From assembly GCA_910587235.1 (NCBI GenBank), contig CAJUKD010000001.1, positions 153,161-217,160 on the forward strand: a DNA stretch of 64,000 nt, in the 5' to 3' direction. Both the position numbers and the translations under genes were made by a program. Source of the stretch: an uncultured Muribaculaceae bacterium (GTDB taxonomy: Bacteria > Bacteroidota > Bacteroidia > Bacteroidales > Muribaculaceae). Of this stretch, positions 8,274 to 17,387 are shown piece after piece; position 1 is the first letter of the stretch; each line of letters opens with the position of its first letter. The notes under the pieces were generated by a model. That model saw nothing but the letters and a program-made list of their open reading frames with translations, had not been told where the DNA came from and did no database searches.

Positions 8274-9512
8274 TTACATTTGATTGTGGGAGAACTGGAA
8301 TTTTATGCAGAAAGTGGTTTTGCCGTTCCGGCTTGCCAGGCTGTATTCGGCGCGGTGTTTGCGCAATATGTCGGCTATCAGCATCAGCCCGAGTCCGCGG
8401 CCGCTGTTTTTGGTTGAAAAGAAGGGGGTAAAGACTTTTGCGGCTGAGTCGGACGACAGACCCGGTCCGTCGTCTTCTATTTCGATGCTTCTGTCCGCGG
8501 TGCGCAATGTGATGCGTCCTTTTGTGCCGTAGCGGGAAGAGATACTTTCTATGCTGTTTTTTACGGCGTTGACCATCACGCGTTCGAGCAATACCGGATC
8601 TGCCTGGATGCAGACGCCGGATTCGCTGATTTCAGTTCTAAATTCTATGTGCGGCGGACACATGCTCGACAGAAAAGGCTTTTCGGAAGATGCGAAATCC
8701 GCGAGGCATAAATTTTCGAATACAGGCTCGGGTGTTTTGACGATATCCGAATAAGCTTTTACAAATTTTCCGAGAGCCACACAACTTGCGCGCGACCCTT
8801 CGATGGCGGAGTGGAGAAGGTCGTCGTCGGCATGGATGTCGCTCAGACTTTCGAGCACCGAGGCTATACCGCCGAGAGTGTTGTTGACCTCGTGGCCCAT
8901 TACACGCACTATTTTATGGAACATTCCGGTTTCGGCCTGTATGATTTCATCCGTAAGCCGTTCTACGAGATAGAATGGCCGTTTGAATCCGCGGTCCATG
9001 AAGTGATGGCGCGAGCAGCGGAGCACCTGTGAACCTGTAGGGCGTATCACTTTCTGTTCGCCGCTTTGAAGCGTTGCGAGTGTTGAAGCGGGGATAAGGT
9101 TGCAGAAAGATTGGAAAGCGGGATTGGAAGAACGGATATTGCCTTCGAAGTCGCAGATCGCGATACCCATAGGTGAAGCCTCTATCAGCCTGGAGAGAAA
9201 TTCGTTCTGTTCGCGGTTGTGCAGCCTTTCTTCTTTTGTGGTGTCCATAAGGCGGTTGAATACGTCGACGATCTCGTCGGCCTCCCTGTTGCCGACTTTT
9301 CTCAGCCGGCTTGCGAAGTCCTGGCTTTTAAGCAGATCCATGCCGGTGCGTATGGCTTTTACGGGAAGCACGGCTGTGCGGTAGACAATACAGAGCGTTG
9401 CCAATGCTCCAAGTGCCAGCGAAATGCTCAGTTCCATGCGGCCTGATACTGCGGCAAATGCGGCTCCGGTAATAAAAGCTCCGCATAAGGCTATGTAGAA
9501 ACCTGTTCTCAT
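8274..9512 (-). CDS. Sensor histidine kinase (NtrB/NtrY-like)
   Basis: 412 residues from ATG 9512. Two adjacent N-terminal membrane helices (about 5-25 and 28-50), a HAMP-like linker (50-95), a PAS-like domain (105-185), an H-box VMGHEVNNTLGG with phospho-accepting His207, an N-box (NAVKNS, 315-320), G1 DDGPG (347-351) and G2 GRGLGL (371-376). There is almost no periplasmic loop, so sensing is membrane-proximal or cytoplasmic. It overlaps the response regulator stop by 4 bp (ATGA), making a cognate pair. The longer in-frame ORF is rejected because it runs back through the regulator gene. Confidence 0.9.
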   Translation of the reverse strand: MRTGFYIALCGAFITGAAFAAVSGRMELSISLALGALATLCIVYRTAVLPVKAIRTGMDLLKSQDFASRLRKVGNREADEIVDVFNRLMDTTKEERLHNREQNEFLSRLIEASPMGIAICDFEGNIRSSNPAFQSFCNLIPASTLATLQSGEQKVIRPTGSQVLRCSRHHFMDRGFKRPFYLVERLTDEIIQAETGMFHKIVRVMGHEVNNTLGGIASVLESLSDIHADDDLLHSAIEGSRASCVALGKFVKAYSDIVKTPEPVFENLCLADFASSEKPFLSSMCPPHIEFRTEISESGVCIQADPVLLERVMVNAVKNSIESISSRYGTKGRITLRTADRSIEIEDDGPGLSSDSAAKVFTPFFSTKNSGRGLGLMLIADILRKHRAEYSLASRNGKTTFCIKFQFSHNQM

Positions 9513-10042
9513 TTTATTCCGAACTTTTCCATTCTCCTGTATAGCGACTGGCGCGTTATTCCCAACAGGGCGGCAGCAGAGGCTATATTTCCGTCGGCCT
9601 GGCGCAAAGCCTTTATGATTGTGGATCGCTCTGTATTGTCGAGAGTGTCGACGGCCTTTGCCGCGCGCTTTGCCTCGGCATTTTTGAGGGCTGTTCGTAT
9701 TTTTGCCATGAAATCGCGGTTGCTCCACGGCTTCTGGACAAAATCCACGGCGCCGTAGCCCATCCCCTCGACGGCCAGTGGAACAGTAGCCCATGCCGAG
9801 AGCATGATCACCGGAACATCGGGAGCGAGGATGCGTATTCCGCGGAGCATGTCTATTCCCTGACGTCCGGTGGTGGTGCGGGTGAGGTTCATGTCGAGTA
9901 TCACCAGTTCCAGCCCGGGGTGACGCACTGCCGCCATGGCTTCTTCCTCGTTTGAGGCTGTGGCCGATTCAAAACCTCCCTGACGCAGCATCAGCTCTAT
10001 CGAGAGGCGTATCGAAGGATCATCATCTACTATCAGAATCAT
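9509..10042 (-). CDS. Response regulator, receiver plus Fis-type HTH
   Basis: 177 residues. Receiver domain begins MILIVDDDPS with acidic pocket Asp6-8, phospho-acceptor Asp50 (LVILDMNL) and Lys104. The C-terminus (about 135-177) is a Fis/NtrC-type helix-turn-helix (NIASAAALLGITRQSLYRRM). The AAA+ sigma54 domain of NtrC is missing, as in PrrA/ActR-type regulators. ATG 10042 is chosen: the -7 element lies only 5 bp upstream, so the mRNA is predicted to be nearly leaderless. Its partner kinase follows directly and the exporter genes precede it on the same strand. Confidence 0.92.
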   Translation of the reverse strand: MILIVDDDPSIRLSIELMLRQGGFESATASNEEEAMAAVRHPGLELVILDMNLTRTTTGRQGIDMLRGIRILAPDVPVIMLSAWATVPLAVEGMGYGAVDFVQKPWSNRDFMAKIRTALKNAEAKRAAKAVDTLDNTERSTIIKALRQADGNIASAAALLGITRQSLYRRMEKFGIK

Positions 10043-10046
10043 GTTG

Positions 10047-10079
10047 CAAATATAATTATAAGTCGAGAGCAAAAGCAAA
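10047..10079 (-). promoter_or_regulatory. Promoter of the two-component genes, predicting a leaderless mRNA
   Basis: On the minus strand TTTG (complement of 10076-10079), a 21 bp spacer and TATATTTG (complement of 10047-10054) match the Bacteroidota promoter. The element ends 4 bp from the ATG at 10042, so transcription should begin at or within a base or two of the start codon. Confidence 0.6.
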
Positions 10080-10089
10080 TTTATTTGCT
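10074..10089. promoter_or_regulatory. Palindrome overlapping the -33 element
   Basis: AGCAAAT (10074-10080), TT, ATTTGCT (10083-10089): a perfect 7+2+7 inverted repeat covering the -33 TTTG of the regulator promoter. It could be the site where the Fis-type regulator controls its own gene. Inference from position only. The remaining intergenic bases to 10282 show nothing else clear. Confidence 0.45.
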
Positions 10090-10282
10090 CTTGCCGAGCG
10101 GAAGTATCTCGGACGAAGTCAAAGATAGTGTTTGGTTTAGAACTTAGAAGTGAGAGTTTAGTGGGGGAGTTAAAGGCCACACCGTCATCGCGACGATGTG
10201 ACCGCATTAGAATAAACTGAAATAATTCACTGATGTATGTTTTGTAATTTAGAATAGAGGATACATATCGTGGAGATTGATT

Positions 10283-11773
10283 TTATTGTATTTTCACTAT
10301 ACGGTCAATGTCGGCGTTTATGTCACAGTTTTTGGCGTAGTCGTAGAGCGTGAGCGAACGCAGCTGGTACCAGTAGCCCCAGAATTTATACAGCTGGTTG
10401 AGATAGTCGCGGCGCGACGAATCCTTGCTTTGGCGGGAATCGTTCAGTTCGAGTGGCGAGAGCATCCCCACAAGGTAGGTGTCGACATTGGTCCGGTAGC
10501 GTCGTGCGGCAATATCGGACGCGCGGGTGGCTATGTCGAGCTGTTGCTGCTGATTGGTGAAACGCTCTACGAGAATAAATAGATTCTGCCGGAAGTTCAT
10601 GTTCTCGCGGCGTATGCGGCTTTCGGCCACGCGTCGTTTGCTTTCGGCCACTTTCACGCGTCCGCGGCGCTTTCCCCAGTCAACCAGAGGCAGCGACAGA
10701 CCTATCGATGCCAGTTCGTTAGGTTTAAGGCGGGTATATGCGTCGGAGATGTCGGAATCCGTGCCCGTATAGCCGAACTGGACGAAGAGCTTGACTTCGC
10801 GCATGTCGCCCTTTGCGCGGGCCACCTCATAGTCGGCCTCGAGCTGTTCGCGGAGCATGGATTTCACGAATTTATTGTTGGCAAGGGCACGGTCCAGCGC
10901 GTCGGTATATGCGATATCCGCATCAGGCACATCGCGCGGCACCTCGGGAATAATTTCCACCGTGTCTTCAATGCCCAGGAATGAGCTGAGGCTGAACATC
11001 GCGGCTTTCAGTTCGCTCTGATATTCCGTCAGATCCGAGCGGGCGTCGAGCATGTTCAGCTCCATCTGAAGGAGGTCGTTGCGCGATATCTTTCCCATCT
11101 CGCGTTTCTCGACTGCGACAGCGTAGAGCTTTTCGGCGTTAGCGAGGTTCTGTCGGGCGATTTCTACGTTCTCGCGCCCCATCAGCAGATTGAAGTAATA
11201 ATCCACAGTCAGGCGGGCCACATCTTCCGTGGCGCTGAGAAAGGCCGCTTTCGCCTCGCTGTAGCGCACAGGCTCTATTTTGCGGTTCCATTTCATCGTG
11301 TTTGTGCCGAAAAGAGGCTGGGAGATTGTCAGTGCCGCGGGAATGCTCATAAAGCGGTTCGTCCTGTCGCCGTCGAGCTGATGCAGGAAATCGAGCGACG
11401 AAGTGAGCGACACCGTAGCTCCCGTAAGCGCTACGTTCTGTGTCACCGAGAGTTGGCCGCGCGCCTGCAGCGTATTCGTTCGAACAAAACTGAAATTTCC
11501 CTCTTCGTCCATGTATGAACTGTACTGATTGTCGTAGGAAGGCACTGTTGCGTCGAGTTTCAGTTCGGGAAGCTGGTCGGCGCGGAAGGTGCGCCATTCC
11601 CAGTAGGCCGAGCGCAGCTCGTCGAGGGCCTCGGCGGCATCCACACTCCGCACGCGTGCCATGGCTATGGCATCGTCGAGCGACAGCCTCAGTTCGCTCT
11701 TCTCGTCCTCCCCTGCGGCAAGAACGAGGAGGGCGGAAAGGAAGGACAGGAGAATAAGCATTGTGCGTTTCAT
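10283..11773 (-). CDS. TolC-family outer-membrane efflux protein
   Basis: 496 residues with a signal peptide (to about LAAGEDE). TolC channels are trimeric outer-membrane/periplasmic tunnels joined to an adaptor and an inner-membrane pump. The protein shows the internal repeat of long amphipathic helices (for example LTVDYYFNLLMGRENVEIA and NMFRQNLFILVERFTNQQQQ-like segments), the usual periodic Ala/Leu/Arg coiled-coil pattern and normal length. Its ATG overlaps the upstream permease stop by 4 bp. With the adaptor, ATPase and two permeases it makes a full tripartite exporter. Confidence 0.9.
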   Translation of the reverse strand: MKRTMLILLSFLSALLVLAAGEDEKSELRLSLDDAIAMARVRSVDAAEALDELRSAYWEWRTFRADQLPELKLDATVPSYDNQYSSYMDEEGNFSFVRTNTLQARGQLSVTQNVALTGATVSLTSSLDFLHQLDGDRTNRFMSIPAALTISQPLFGTNTMKWNRKIEPVRYSEAKAAFLSATEDVARLTVDYYFNLLMGRENVEIARQNLANAEKLYAVAVEKREMGKISRNDLLQMELNMLDARSDLTEYQSELKAAMFSLSSFLGIEDTVEIIPEVPRDVPDADIAYTDALDRALANNKFVKSMLREQLEADYEVARAKGDMREVKLFVQFGYTGTDSDISDAYTRLKPNELASIGLSLPLVDWGKRRGRVKVAESKRRVAESRIRRENMNFRQNLFILVERFTNQQQQLDIATRASDIAARRYRTNVDTYLVGMLSPLELNDSRQSKDSSRRDYLNQLYKFWGYWYQLRSLTLYDYAKNCDINADIDRIVKIQ

Positions 11774-13008
11774 TCTTCTTTAAGAGCTTCTGCCGGATTG
11801 ATTTTCATAGCTTTGGAGGCCGGCATCCATATCCCGCCTATGATCATCAGCGCAAGAGCGGAAATCGAGCAGGCAAAACCGGCCCAGGGAATCCATGATG
11901 GAATGGGGGCGTGGAATGTTTCCGAGAGATTTACCTTGCAGAGGAACATGACTATGAAGAATAGAATGACAATGACGCCGGAAATCAGCAATATAATGCC
12001 TTCCGACAGCATACGGCGGAAGAGTTGGCTGCGCGTGGCGCCGTTGGCGCGCCTGAGGGCAAGTTCGGGGACACGCTGCTGGGTGCGGAACCAGAAAGAT
12101 CCGAGGAAGCCGAGAAATACTGCCGCCATCAGGAACGAGGCACCCATTGTAAGTGTTCCGATAAGGCGCGTGATGCTTTCGTGGGCACGTTCGCGTCTGT
12201 TGTCCATGCTTTCGAGATTGGATATATATACGTTGCCGAACTGCAGGTCCGAAGGCTTGATGCTTTCGGAGAACGCACGTCCTTTCCCCGGACGGACACG
12301 GATGGCGATATTGTCCCACCAGCCCGGAGTATTATCCATGCCGGTAAGTACCATTCCTCTCAGGGGTTCGTAGTCGGTGCGGCGGAGCGGGCCTACTATA
12401 GCGCCGACATGGGCTACGCGGGTGGAATCGTACGACCACCACGCATCGCGGCCCCGCCACAGTTCAAGGTCAAGGCTGCCGTCGGAATAGTCGGGTTGGG
12501 CGGGAAGCAGCTTGTTGTCGGCGATCATTCCGGCAATCTCTTCAGTCGTTTCGCCGTGGATTCCGCGTACGCGAAGCACGCGCACCATTTCCGGACTTAT
12601 ACGGCGGACATTGGCACTATGATATGTCTGGACCGAATCCCCGACATTAACCGAGAAATCATTACCCGAGTAATTGAAAGTGTAGGGCAGTGCGTTCAGA
12701 CCTATGCCCGCACATTCGACATATTGATTGTTGCGGAGTTTGGTCAGCAGCATTTCCACGTCGGTATTCTCGTTGTGGAGTGAATCCGGGTATTCGGTGT
12801 AGGAACTTGCCGTTTTGGGGATTATCCTCAGATCGCCGGCGTAGACATCGTTGAAGTCATAGCAATCCGAAGGCTTGTGCAGATATGAGAGGAACGCGAA
12901 TATCGAGAATACCACCCAGAGTATAAGTCCTGTGACGACAAGCTCTATGCACATCCATATATTGCTGCGCCACTCGTTGCGCATTTGCTGTAAAAGTTTG
13001 CGTTTCAT
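11770..13008 (-). CDS. ABC transporter permease, FtsX/MacB type (second)
   Basis: 412 residues: one N-terminal membrane helix (about 20-42), a long periplasmic domain, then three C-terminal helices (about 285-305, 335-360, 375-400) ending AMKINPAEALKEE. That is the MacB-PCD/FtsX arrangement of type VII ABC exporters, which act as mechanotransmitters on periplasmic or lipoprotein substrates. The coupling motif LALRRANGATRSQLFRRML precedes the last helices. It shares one base with the upstream permease (TAATG). The pair likely forms a heterodimer. Confidence 0.88.
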   Translation of the reverse strand: MKRKLLQQMRNEWRSNIWMCIELVVTGLILWVVFSIFAFLSYLHKPSDCYDFNDVYAGDLRIIPKTASSYTEYPDSLHNENTDVEMLLTKLRNNQYVECAGIGLNALPYTFNYSGNDFSVNVGDSVQTYHSANVRRISPEMVRVLRVRGIHGETTEEIAGMIADNKLLPAQPDYSDGSLDLELWRGRDAWWSYDSTRVAHVGAIVGPLRRTDYEPLRGMVLTGMDNTPGWWDNIAIRVRPGKGRAFSESIKPSDLQFGNVYISNLESMDNRRERAHESITRLIGTLTMGASFLMAAVFLGFLGSFWFRTQQRVPELALRRANGATRSQLFRRMLSEGIILLISGVIVILFFIVMFLCKVNLSETFHAPIPSWIPWAGFACSISALALMIIGGIWMPASKAMKINPAEALKEE

Positions 13009-14267
13009 TATTTTGCGTTTATGGCGTTAACGGGATTCATTCTGGCGGCCTGCCATGCGGGAATGGCCGCGGAGATTATGTTGAGGATGAAGCATGCCGC
13101 GAATGCTGAAAATATGATTCTGAAGTTCAGGAGCATCGAAAGCGAGGGGCGTACGCTCTCGCCGCCGACGGTGAACACTCCGTCATAGAAAAGTGCGAAT
13201 AGTACTCCTGCCCCCAGGCCTATCAGGCCGCCGGCGAGCGTCACTATGAAATTCTCGCCTATGATGTCGCGGACAATACGCCCGCGGGTGCATCCGAAAG
13301 CCCTTCGTACTCCGAGGTCGTTGATACGGCGGCGCAGACGGCTGTGCAGCATCGAGCTGAGATTGATGGCCGGAACGAGCAGCAGGATTACAAGAACTGC
13401 GACGTTTATTGCTCGGTCGGCGGAATTATCGGGTGTGTTGTTGCTGCCGGGTATCCCGTCGGCGTATACCTGCTGGGTGAATGGAGCGCCATGGTAGATT
13501 ATGTCGCGTCCTTCGGCTTTCAGTTCCGAGGCAAATTCAGCATAACGGTTTTTCACCTGATTGCGGACGGATTCAAGGTCGGTTCCCTCCTCGACAAGTA
13601 TCGCTGCGGCGATGTTGCCGAAATACCCTCCGCCCCATTCGCTGCTTGAGATAACATCGATCGGACGGAACACTTCTCCGTAGGCCCATTCGGCAAGTGG
13701 CGACGAGTCTTCGACTACGCCTATGACCTCAGTATCGTTGTGGTCGAGCATAAAATGGCGGCCTATGGCGTTTTCGGGACCGAAAAGCCGGCGGGCGGTG
13801 GAGCTGCTGACGACTGCCAGCTTTGAGCCAGCCTCGACTTCTTCCTTGCTGAAGAGGCGGCCTTCCAGAAGTTTGTGGTCGAATACTTCCCAGAAGCCTT
13901 GGTCGCACGAGCGCACGGAGGCTGTGAATGTTTCGTCTGTCGTGCCGTGTATGTCGAGGTGCTCGGCTCCGTCGCTTTGAAAGCTGATGGCCTCGACGCC
14001 TTTCAGATTGGCATACAGACGTTCGGCACACTTGTAGGACATGCTGCCCGAGCCGCCGGAGCCATTAGGTTTGTTTATGTGGACATACATGCCGTAAAGC
14101 ATTCGGTCGCGGTTCGATTCGGGAGAGAAGGACATTACGCCTACGCTTTCAATCATCACTACGGTCATGATAAGGAATATCGATAATGCGGTTCCTATCA
14201 CCGTCACCCAGGCGATAAGCGGCTGGGTGCGCATGTCGTAGAGTATCTGTTTTATTTGCTTTTTCAT
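13008..14267 (-). CDS. ABC transporter permease, FtsX/MacB type (first)
   Basis: 419 residues with the same topology as its downstream neighbour: helix near 20-45, periplasmic MacB-PCD-like domain, then three helices, with coupling motif DLGVRRAFGCTRGRIVRDII and an end of AARMNPVNAINAK. Paralogy to the next gene is clear from the shared layout, but the sequences are diverged. 18 bp separate it from the ATPase gene. The exported substrate cannot be told from sequence. Confidence 0.88.
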   Translation of the reverse strand: MKKQIKQILYDMRTQPLIAWVTVIGTALSIFLIMTVVMIESVGVMSFSPESNRDRMLYGMYVHINKPNGSGGSGSMSYKCAERLYANLKGVEAISFQSDGAEHLDIHGTTDETFTASVRSCDQGFWEVFDHKLLEGRLFSKEEVEAGSKLAVVSSSTARRLFGPENAIGRHFMLDHNDTEVIGVVEDSSPLAEWAYGEVFRPIDVISSSEWGGGYFGNIAAAILVEEGTDLESVRNQVKNRYAEFASELKAEGRDIIYHGAPFTQQVYADGIPGSNNTPDNSADRAINVAVLVILLLVPAINLSSMLHSRLRRRINDLGVRRAFGCTRGRIVRDIIGENFIVTLAGGLIGLGAGVLFALFYDGVFTVGGESVRPSLSMLLNFRIIFSAFAACFILNIISAAIPAWQAARMNPVNAINAK

Positions 14268-14285
14268 ATATTCGTGCCTGGATTA

Positions 14286-14960
14286 TCATGAAACAATACG
14301 TCCGTCGAAGAAGCGGATGATGCGGTCGGTCTGGCGCGCCTGTTCTTCGTTGTGGGTCACCATCACGATGGTGATTCCGTCTTCGCGGTTGAGGGTGTGG
14401 AGGAGTTCCATAACTTCGGCGCCCATTCTGGAGTCGAGGTTGCCCGTCGGTTCGTCGGCAAGGATGATGGACGGACGTCCTACCAGAGCGCGTGCTATGG
14501 CCACGCGCTGGCACTGTCCGCCGCTGAGTTGTCCGGGCTTGTGCCGGCGCCGGTGGCTGATGTCAAGACGCTCGAGCACATCGGTGACGCGTTTTGTTCG
14601 TTCGGAAGCGCTGATGCCCGCTCTGTAGTCGAGAGGCATCTCTATATTCGACTCCACATCGAGCGATGGAATAAGATGGAAACTCTGGAATACAAAACCG
14701 ATGTGCTCGTTGCGGAAGCGGGAGAGAGCATTGTCGCCCAAGGTGCTGCAGTCAGTGCCGAGCAGACGGATTTCGCCGCTTTCCGGCTTGTCGAGGAGTC
14801 CCATTATGTTGAGAAGGGTCGATTTTCCGCATCCCGAAGGACCCATGATGCTTACAAACTCGCCCTTTTCTATGCTGATGTTTACGTTTTCCAGGGCTGT
14901 CGTTTCGATTTCTTTGGTGCGGTACACTTTGCTGATGCCGCGAAGTTCGATTATGTTCAT
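14286..14960 (-). CDS. ABC transporter ATP-binding protein (LolD/MacB type)
   Basis: 224 residues, a stand-alone nucleotide-binding domain. Walker A GPSGCGKS, Q-loop FVFQSF, ABC signature LSGGQ followed by CQRVAIARAL, Walker B IILADEPTGNLD and H-loop VMVTHN are intact. The PTGNLDS extension places it in the LolD/MacB/FtsE clade that pairs with FtsX-type permeases. Located between the adaptor (9 bp) and the first permease (18 bp). Confidence 0.93.
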   Translation of the reverse strand: MNIIELRGISKVYRTKEIETTALENVNISIEKGEFVSIMGPSGCGKSTLLNIMGLLDKPESGEIRLLGTDCSTLGDNALSRFRNEHIGFVFQSFHLIPSLDVESNIEMPLDYRAGISASERTKRVTDVLERLDISHRRRHKPGQLSGGQCQRVAIARALVGRPSIILADEPTGNLDSRMGAEVMELLHTLNREDGITIVMVTHNEEQARQTDRIIRFFDGRIVS

Positions 14961-14969
14961 ATTTATTTG

Positions 14970-16223
14970 TTATTTGATTGTCAGTGTGCTGTATGATTCA
15001 AATGCGTCCATGTCGGCGATTGCCACCTCTTCGCCCGGAGCTATTCCGCCGGTCACTTCCACCCAGAGCCGGTTGCTGTCGCCCAGAGTGACGCGGCGTT
15101 TTCGAAGTTTGCCGCTTTCTCCGTCCTCAACGAAGAGCATGTATTCGCCGGGACCTTTGAAATAATTGCCCATGGGGATGCGTACGACGCTGTCCTTGAA
15201 TCCGTAGGCGACATAGACCTGCACGCGTACACCCGGACGCAGACGTGTGTTGCGAGAGTCTTTAAGTATCACGCTGAAAGGAACGGAGCCGGATTTCGAC
15301 TGAGGCTCGATCTGGTCGACAATGCCATTGAGTTCTATATTGCCGAGCCGGACGATGGCTTCCGCTCCGGCATGGACCTTGTGTATGTTCCCTTCGGGCA
15401 TTTCTGCGGCAACCTTGAACGAGCTGAGATCGCCGACAACGGCCACACGCTCTCCCTGCGATACCCGGGATCCTATTTCTGTGGAAATATAGGTGATCAC
15501 ACCGGAACGGGGAGCCGGTATGCGGCCGGCTTCAAGGGTGCGGCTCATCATTTCGGTTTCACGGGCGCTGTTACCCAGATCGAGGACGGCGGCATCTTCG
15601 AGGGCGGCAAAGCGTTTGCGTTCGTTTTCGAGCCGCTTGCGCAGTCCTTGCAGTTCGAGCTTGCCCGTGATGTAGGCCGTACGCGCCTGGCGCACACGCT
15701 CGCCTGTGCCTGAGCCGAGGCTGTCGAGCCGCTCTTCGTTCTCGACTTCTATTTCCAGACGGTTCACGTCCATCTGCTTGATTTCGATTTGCATCTCGAG
15801 GTCGGAAAGAGCCGAGTGGTTGGCCAGACGAAGCTGTTTAAGCTCGCTCTCCTTGATGGCGAGCGCGTCGCGCAGGTTCTGATAGCGGCTTTCGCTTTCG
15901 CTCAGGTCGAGTTGCAGCAGCGGTGTGCCTTTCCCGACGCTGTCGCCTGCATGGACATATACTGACATTATGCGGCTCGCCACGGGTGAGATCACAATTT
16001 CCTCGAACGCGGGAACGAGGCGGCCGGATGCTGCCACAGCGCTTTCGAGCGGCCCGAGTTCGGCTTTCCGGAGCATGGCCTCGTCGCGAAATATGCTCTT
16101 GCCTCCGGAATAAAACATTAGGATGCCGCCTGCGGCCAATGCTCCCGCCGCGATAGCAGCGTATTTGAGAATCGTGCGGCGACGGGTGCGGCGGCGTTCT
16201 TCTTGTGATATTATTTTATCCAT
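14970..16223 (-). CDS. Periplasmic adaptor (HlyD/MacA family)
   Basis: 417 residues from ATG 16223 (MDKIISQEERRR). Basic cytoplasmic tail, one membrane anchor (about 19-40), barrel-sandwich half-motifs around a long helical hairpin (residues about 95-215, Glu/Leu/Arg-rich), a beta-barrel domain (IAVVGDLSSFKVAA and QIEPQSKSGSVPF regions) and a membrane-proximal C-terminus. It bridges the inner-membrane ABC pump and TolC. An upstream in-frame ATG at 16265 lies before the predicted transcription start, so the shorter form is preferred. First gene of the exporter unit. Confidence 0.9.
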   Translation of the reverse strand: MDKIISQEERRRTRRRTILKYAAIAAGALAAGGILMFYSGGKSIFRDEAMLRKAELGPLESAVAASGRLVPAFEEIVISPVASRIMSVYVHAGDSVGKGTPLLQLDLSESESRYQNLRDALAIKESELKQLRLANHSALSDLEMQIEIKQMDVNRLEIEVENEERLDSLGSGTGERVRQARTAYITGKLELQGLRKRLENERKRFAALEDAAVLDLGNSARETEMMSRTLEAGRIPAPRSGVITYISTEIGSRVSQGERVAVVGDLSSFKVAAEMPEGNIHKVHAGAEAIVRLGNIELNGIVDQIEPQSKSGSVPFSVILKDSRNTRLRPGVRVQVYVAYGFKDSVVRIPMGNYFKGPGEYMLFVEDGESGKLRKRRVTLGDSNRLWVEVTGGIAPGEEVAIADMDAFESYSTLTIK

Positions 16224-16246
16224 AGTGTTTGCTTCTTTTTCTGTCG

Positions 16247-16278
16247 CAAAATAATAAAAAAACATTGTGCCATGTCAA
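16247..16278 (-). promoter_or_regulatory. Promoter of the exporter operon
   Basis: Minus strand: TTG (complement of 16276-16278), 21 bp, then TTATTTTG (complement of 16247-16254), one mismatch from TAnnTTTG. It predicts a leader of about 20 bases before ATG 16223 and supports that start. Confidence 0.5.
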
Positions 16279-16400
16279 GCCCCTCTGAGAATCAGTTGGT
16301 TATCCGTGGATGTGTGTCCGTTTTCGTACAAGGACGTTTTTCCCGCTATTGCACTTGCCGATTTTTCTTCCGAACTTCGTGCCTGAAAGAAAACCGACCG

Positions 16401-17276
16401 ATGATACTTTTTCCTAACATAAAAATAAATCTCGGGCTGCGTGTAGGAGCCACACGCCCCGACGGCTACCACGACATCGTTACTGTCATGGTGCCCGTCG
16501 GATGGTGCGACATCCTTGAGATCACGCCTGCACGTGGACTTGCGACGACCCTGACTGTGACCGGACTTGCTCCGACATGTCCGCCTGAAAAGAATCTTGT
16601 CATGAAAGCCCTTAGGGCTGTCGAGGCACGTTGCGGATCGCTGCCTCCGGTCGATATCCGCCTCCACAAGATAATTCCCGACGGAGCCGGACTTGGAGGC
16701 GGCTCTTCCGACGCCGCTTTCACCGTCCGCGGGCTTGACAGTCTTTTCTCCCTCGGTCTTTCCGATGCCGACATGGCCGATATATCCGCTACGGTAGGCT
16801 CCGACTGTCCTTTCTTTATATATAACAGGCCTATGCTTGCCACAGGCCGTGGAACCGATCTTGCCGATGTCCGCGTCAATACGGAAGGCATATCTGCGCT
16901 GGCAATAGTCAAGCGCCGCGGAGAAGGCGTTTCTACAGCCCAGGCTTATGCCGGAATAGCTTCGCGTGCCGATTGTGGCAGCGATGCCGCACGCCTTGTC
17001 GATGCTTTGTCGGAACCGGTGCGGATGTGGAATTCCTCAGGTGCCGTGCTCAACGACTTCGAGCCATCTGTCTTTGCCCGGCGTCCGGATGTGGAACAGG
17101 CCAAGGCCATGCTTTCGGATGCAGGAGCCGTGTTTGCCGCAATGTCCGGTTCAGGGGCTGCGGTTTTCGGTCTGTTTGAAAATGCCAAAATGGCAGAAGC
17201 GGCTGTGGCCGGAATAACGGACTGCGACACATTCGTGGCAGAAGTACCCGACGCTTTTGGCCTCGTTGAACGATAA
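16401..17276 (+). CDS. ispE: 4-diphosphocytidyl-2-C-methyl-D-erythritol kinase
   Basis: Phosphorylates CDP-methylerythritol in the MEP pathway to isoprenoid precursors, feeding quinones and the undecaprenyl carrier (uppS lies further right). 291 residues, normal length. GHMP-kinase signature PDGAGLGGGSSDAAF at 93-107, N-terminal NIKINLGLRV, and a C-terminal glycine-rich motif MSGSGAAVFGLF. ATG 16401 gives the conserved N-terminus (MILFPNIKINLG); the in-frame ORF extends 43 codons further but that part has no family features. Confidence 0.94.
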   Translation: MILFPNIKINLGLRVGATRPDGYHDIVTVMVPVGWCDILEITPARGLATTLTVTGLAPTCPPEKNLVMKALRAVEARCGSLPPVDIRLHKIIPDGAGLGGGSSDAAFTVRGLDSLFSLGLSDADMADISATVGSDCPFFIYNRPMLATGRGTDLADVRVNTEGISALAIVKRRGEGVSTAQAYAGIASRADCGSDAARLVDALSEPVRMWNSSGAVLNDFEPSVFARRPDVEQAKAMLSDAGAVFAAMSGSGAAVFGLFENAKMAEAAVAGITDCDTFVAEVPDAFGLVER

Positions 17277-17299
17277 CGCCTCCGCATTGTTATATTTTT
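17273..17299 (+). terminator. Weak terminator-like hairpin after ispE
   Basis: ATAAC (17273-17277) pairs with GTTAT (17289-17293), followed by a T run to 17300. The stem is only 5 bp and overlaps the ispE stop codon. Confidence 0.3.
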
Positions 17300-17310
17300 T
17301 GAGGCCGACA

Positions 17311-17323
17311 CGCCGAAACGGCG
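17311..17323. promoter_or_regulatory. Hairpin in the grpE leader
   Basis: CGCCG-AAA-CGGCG is a perfect 5 bp stem with a 3-base loop in the grpE upstream region. It is unlike a CIRCE element. Its role, if any, is unknown, and no consensus -7 element was seen between ispE and grpE. Confidence 0.3.
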
Positions 17324-17387
17324 AGTTTGGCAAACTTTTTGCGGTAGTCAATTTGATACCCGTGGGGTATTTTAATAAATTCAAGAT

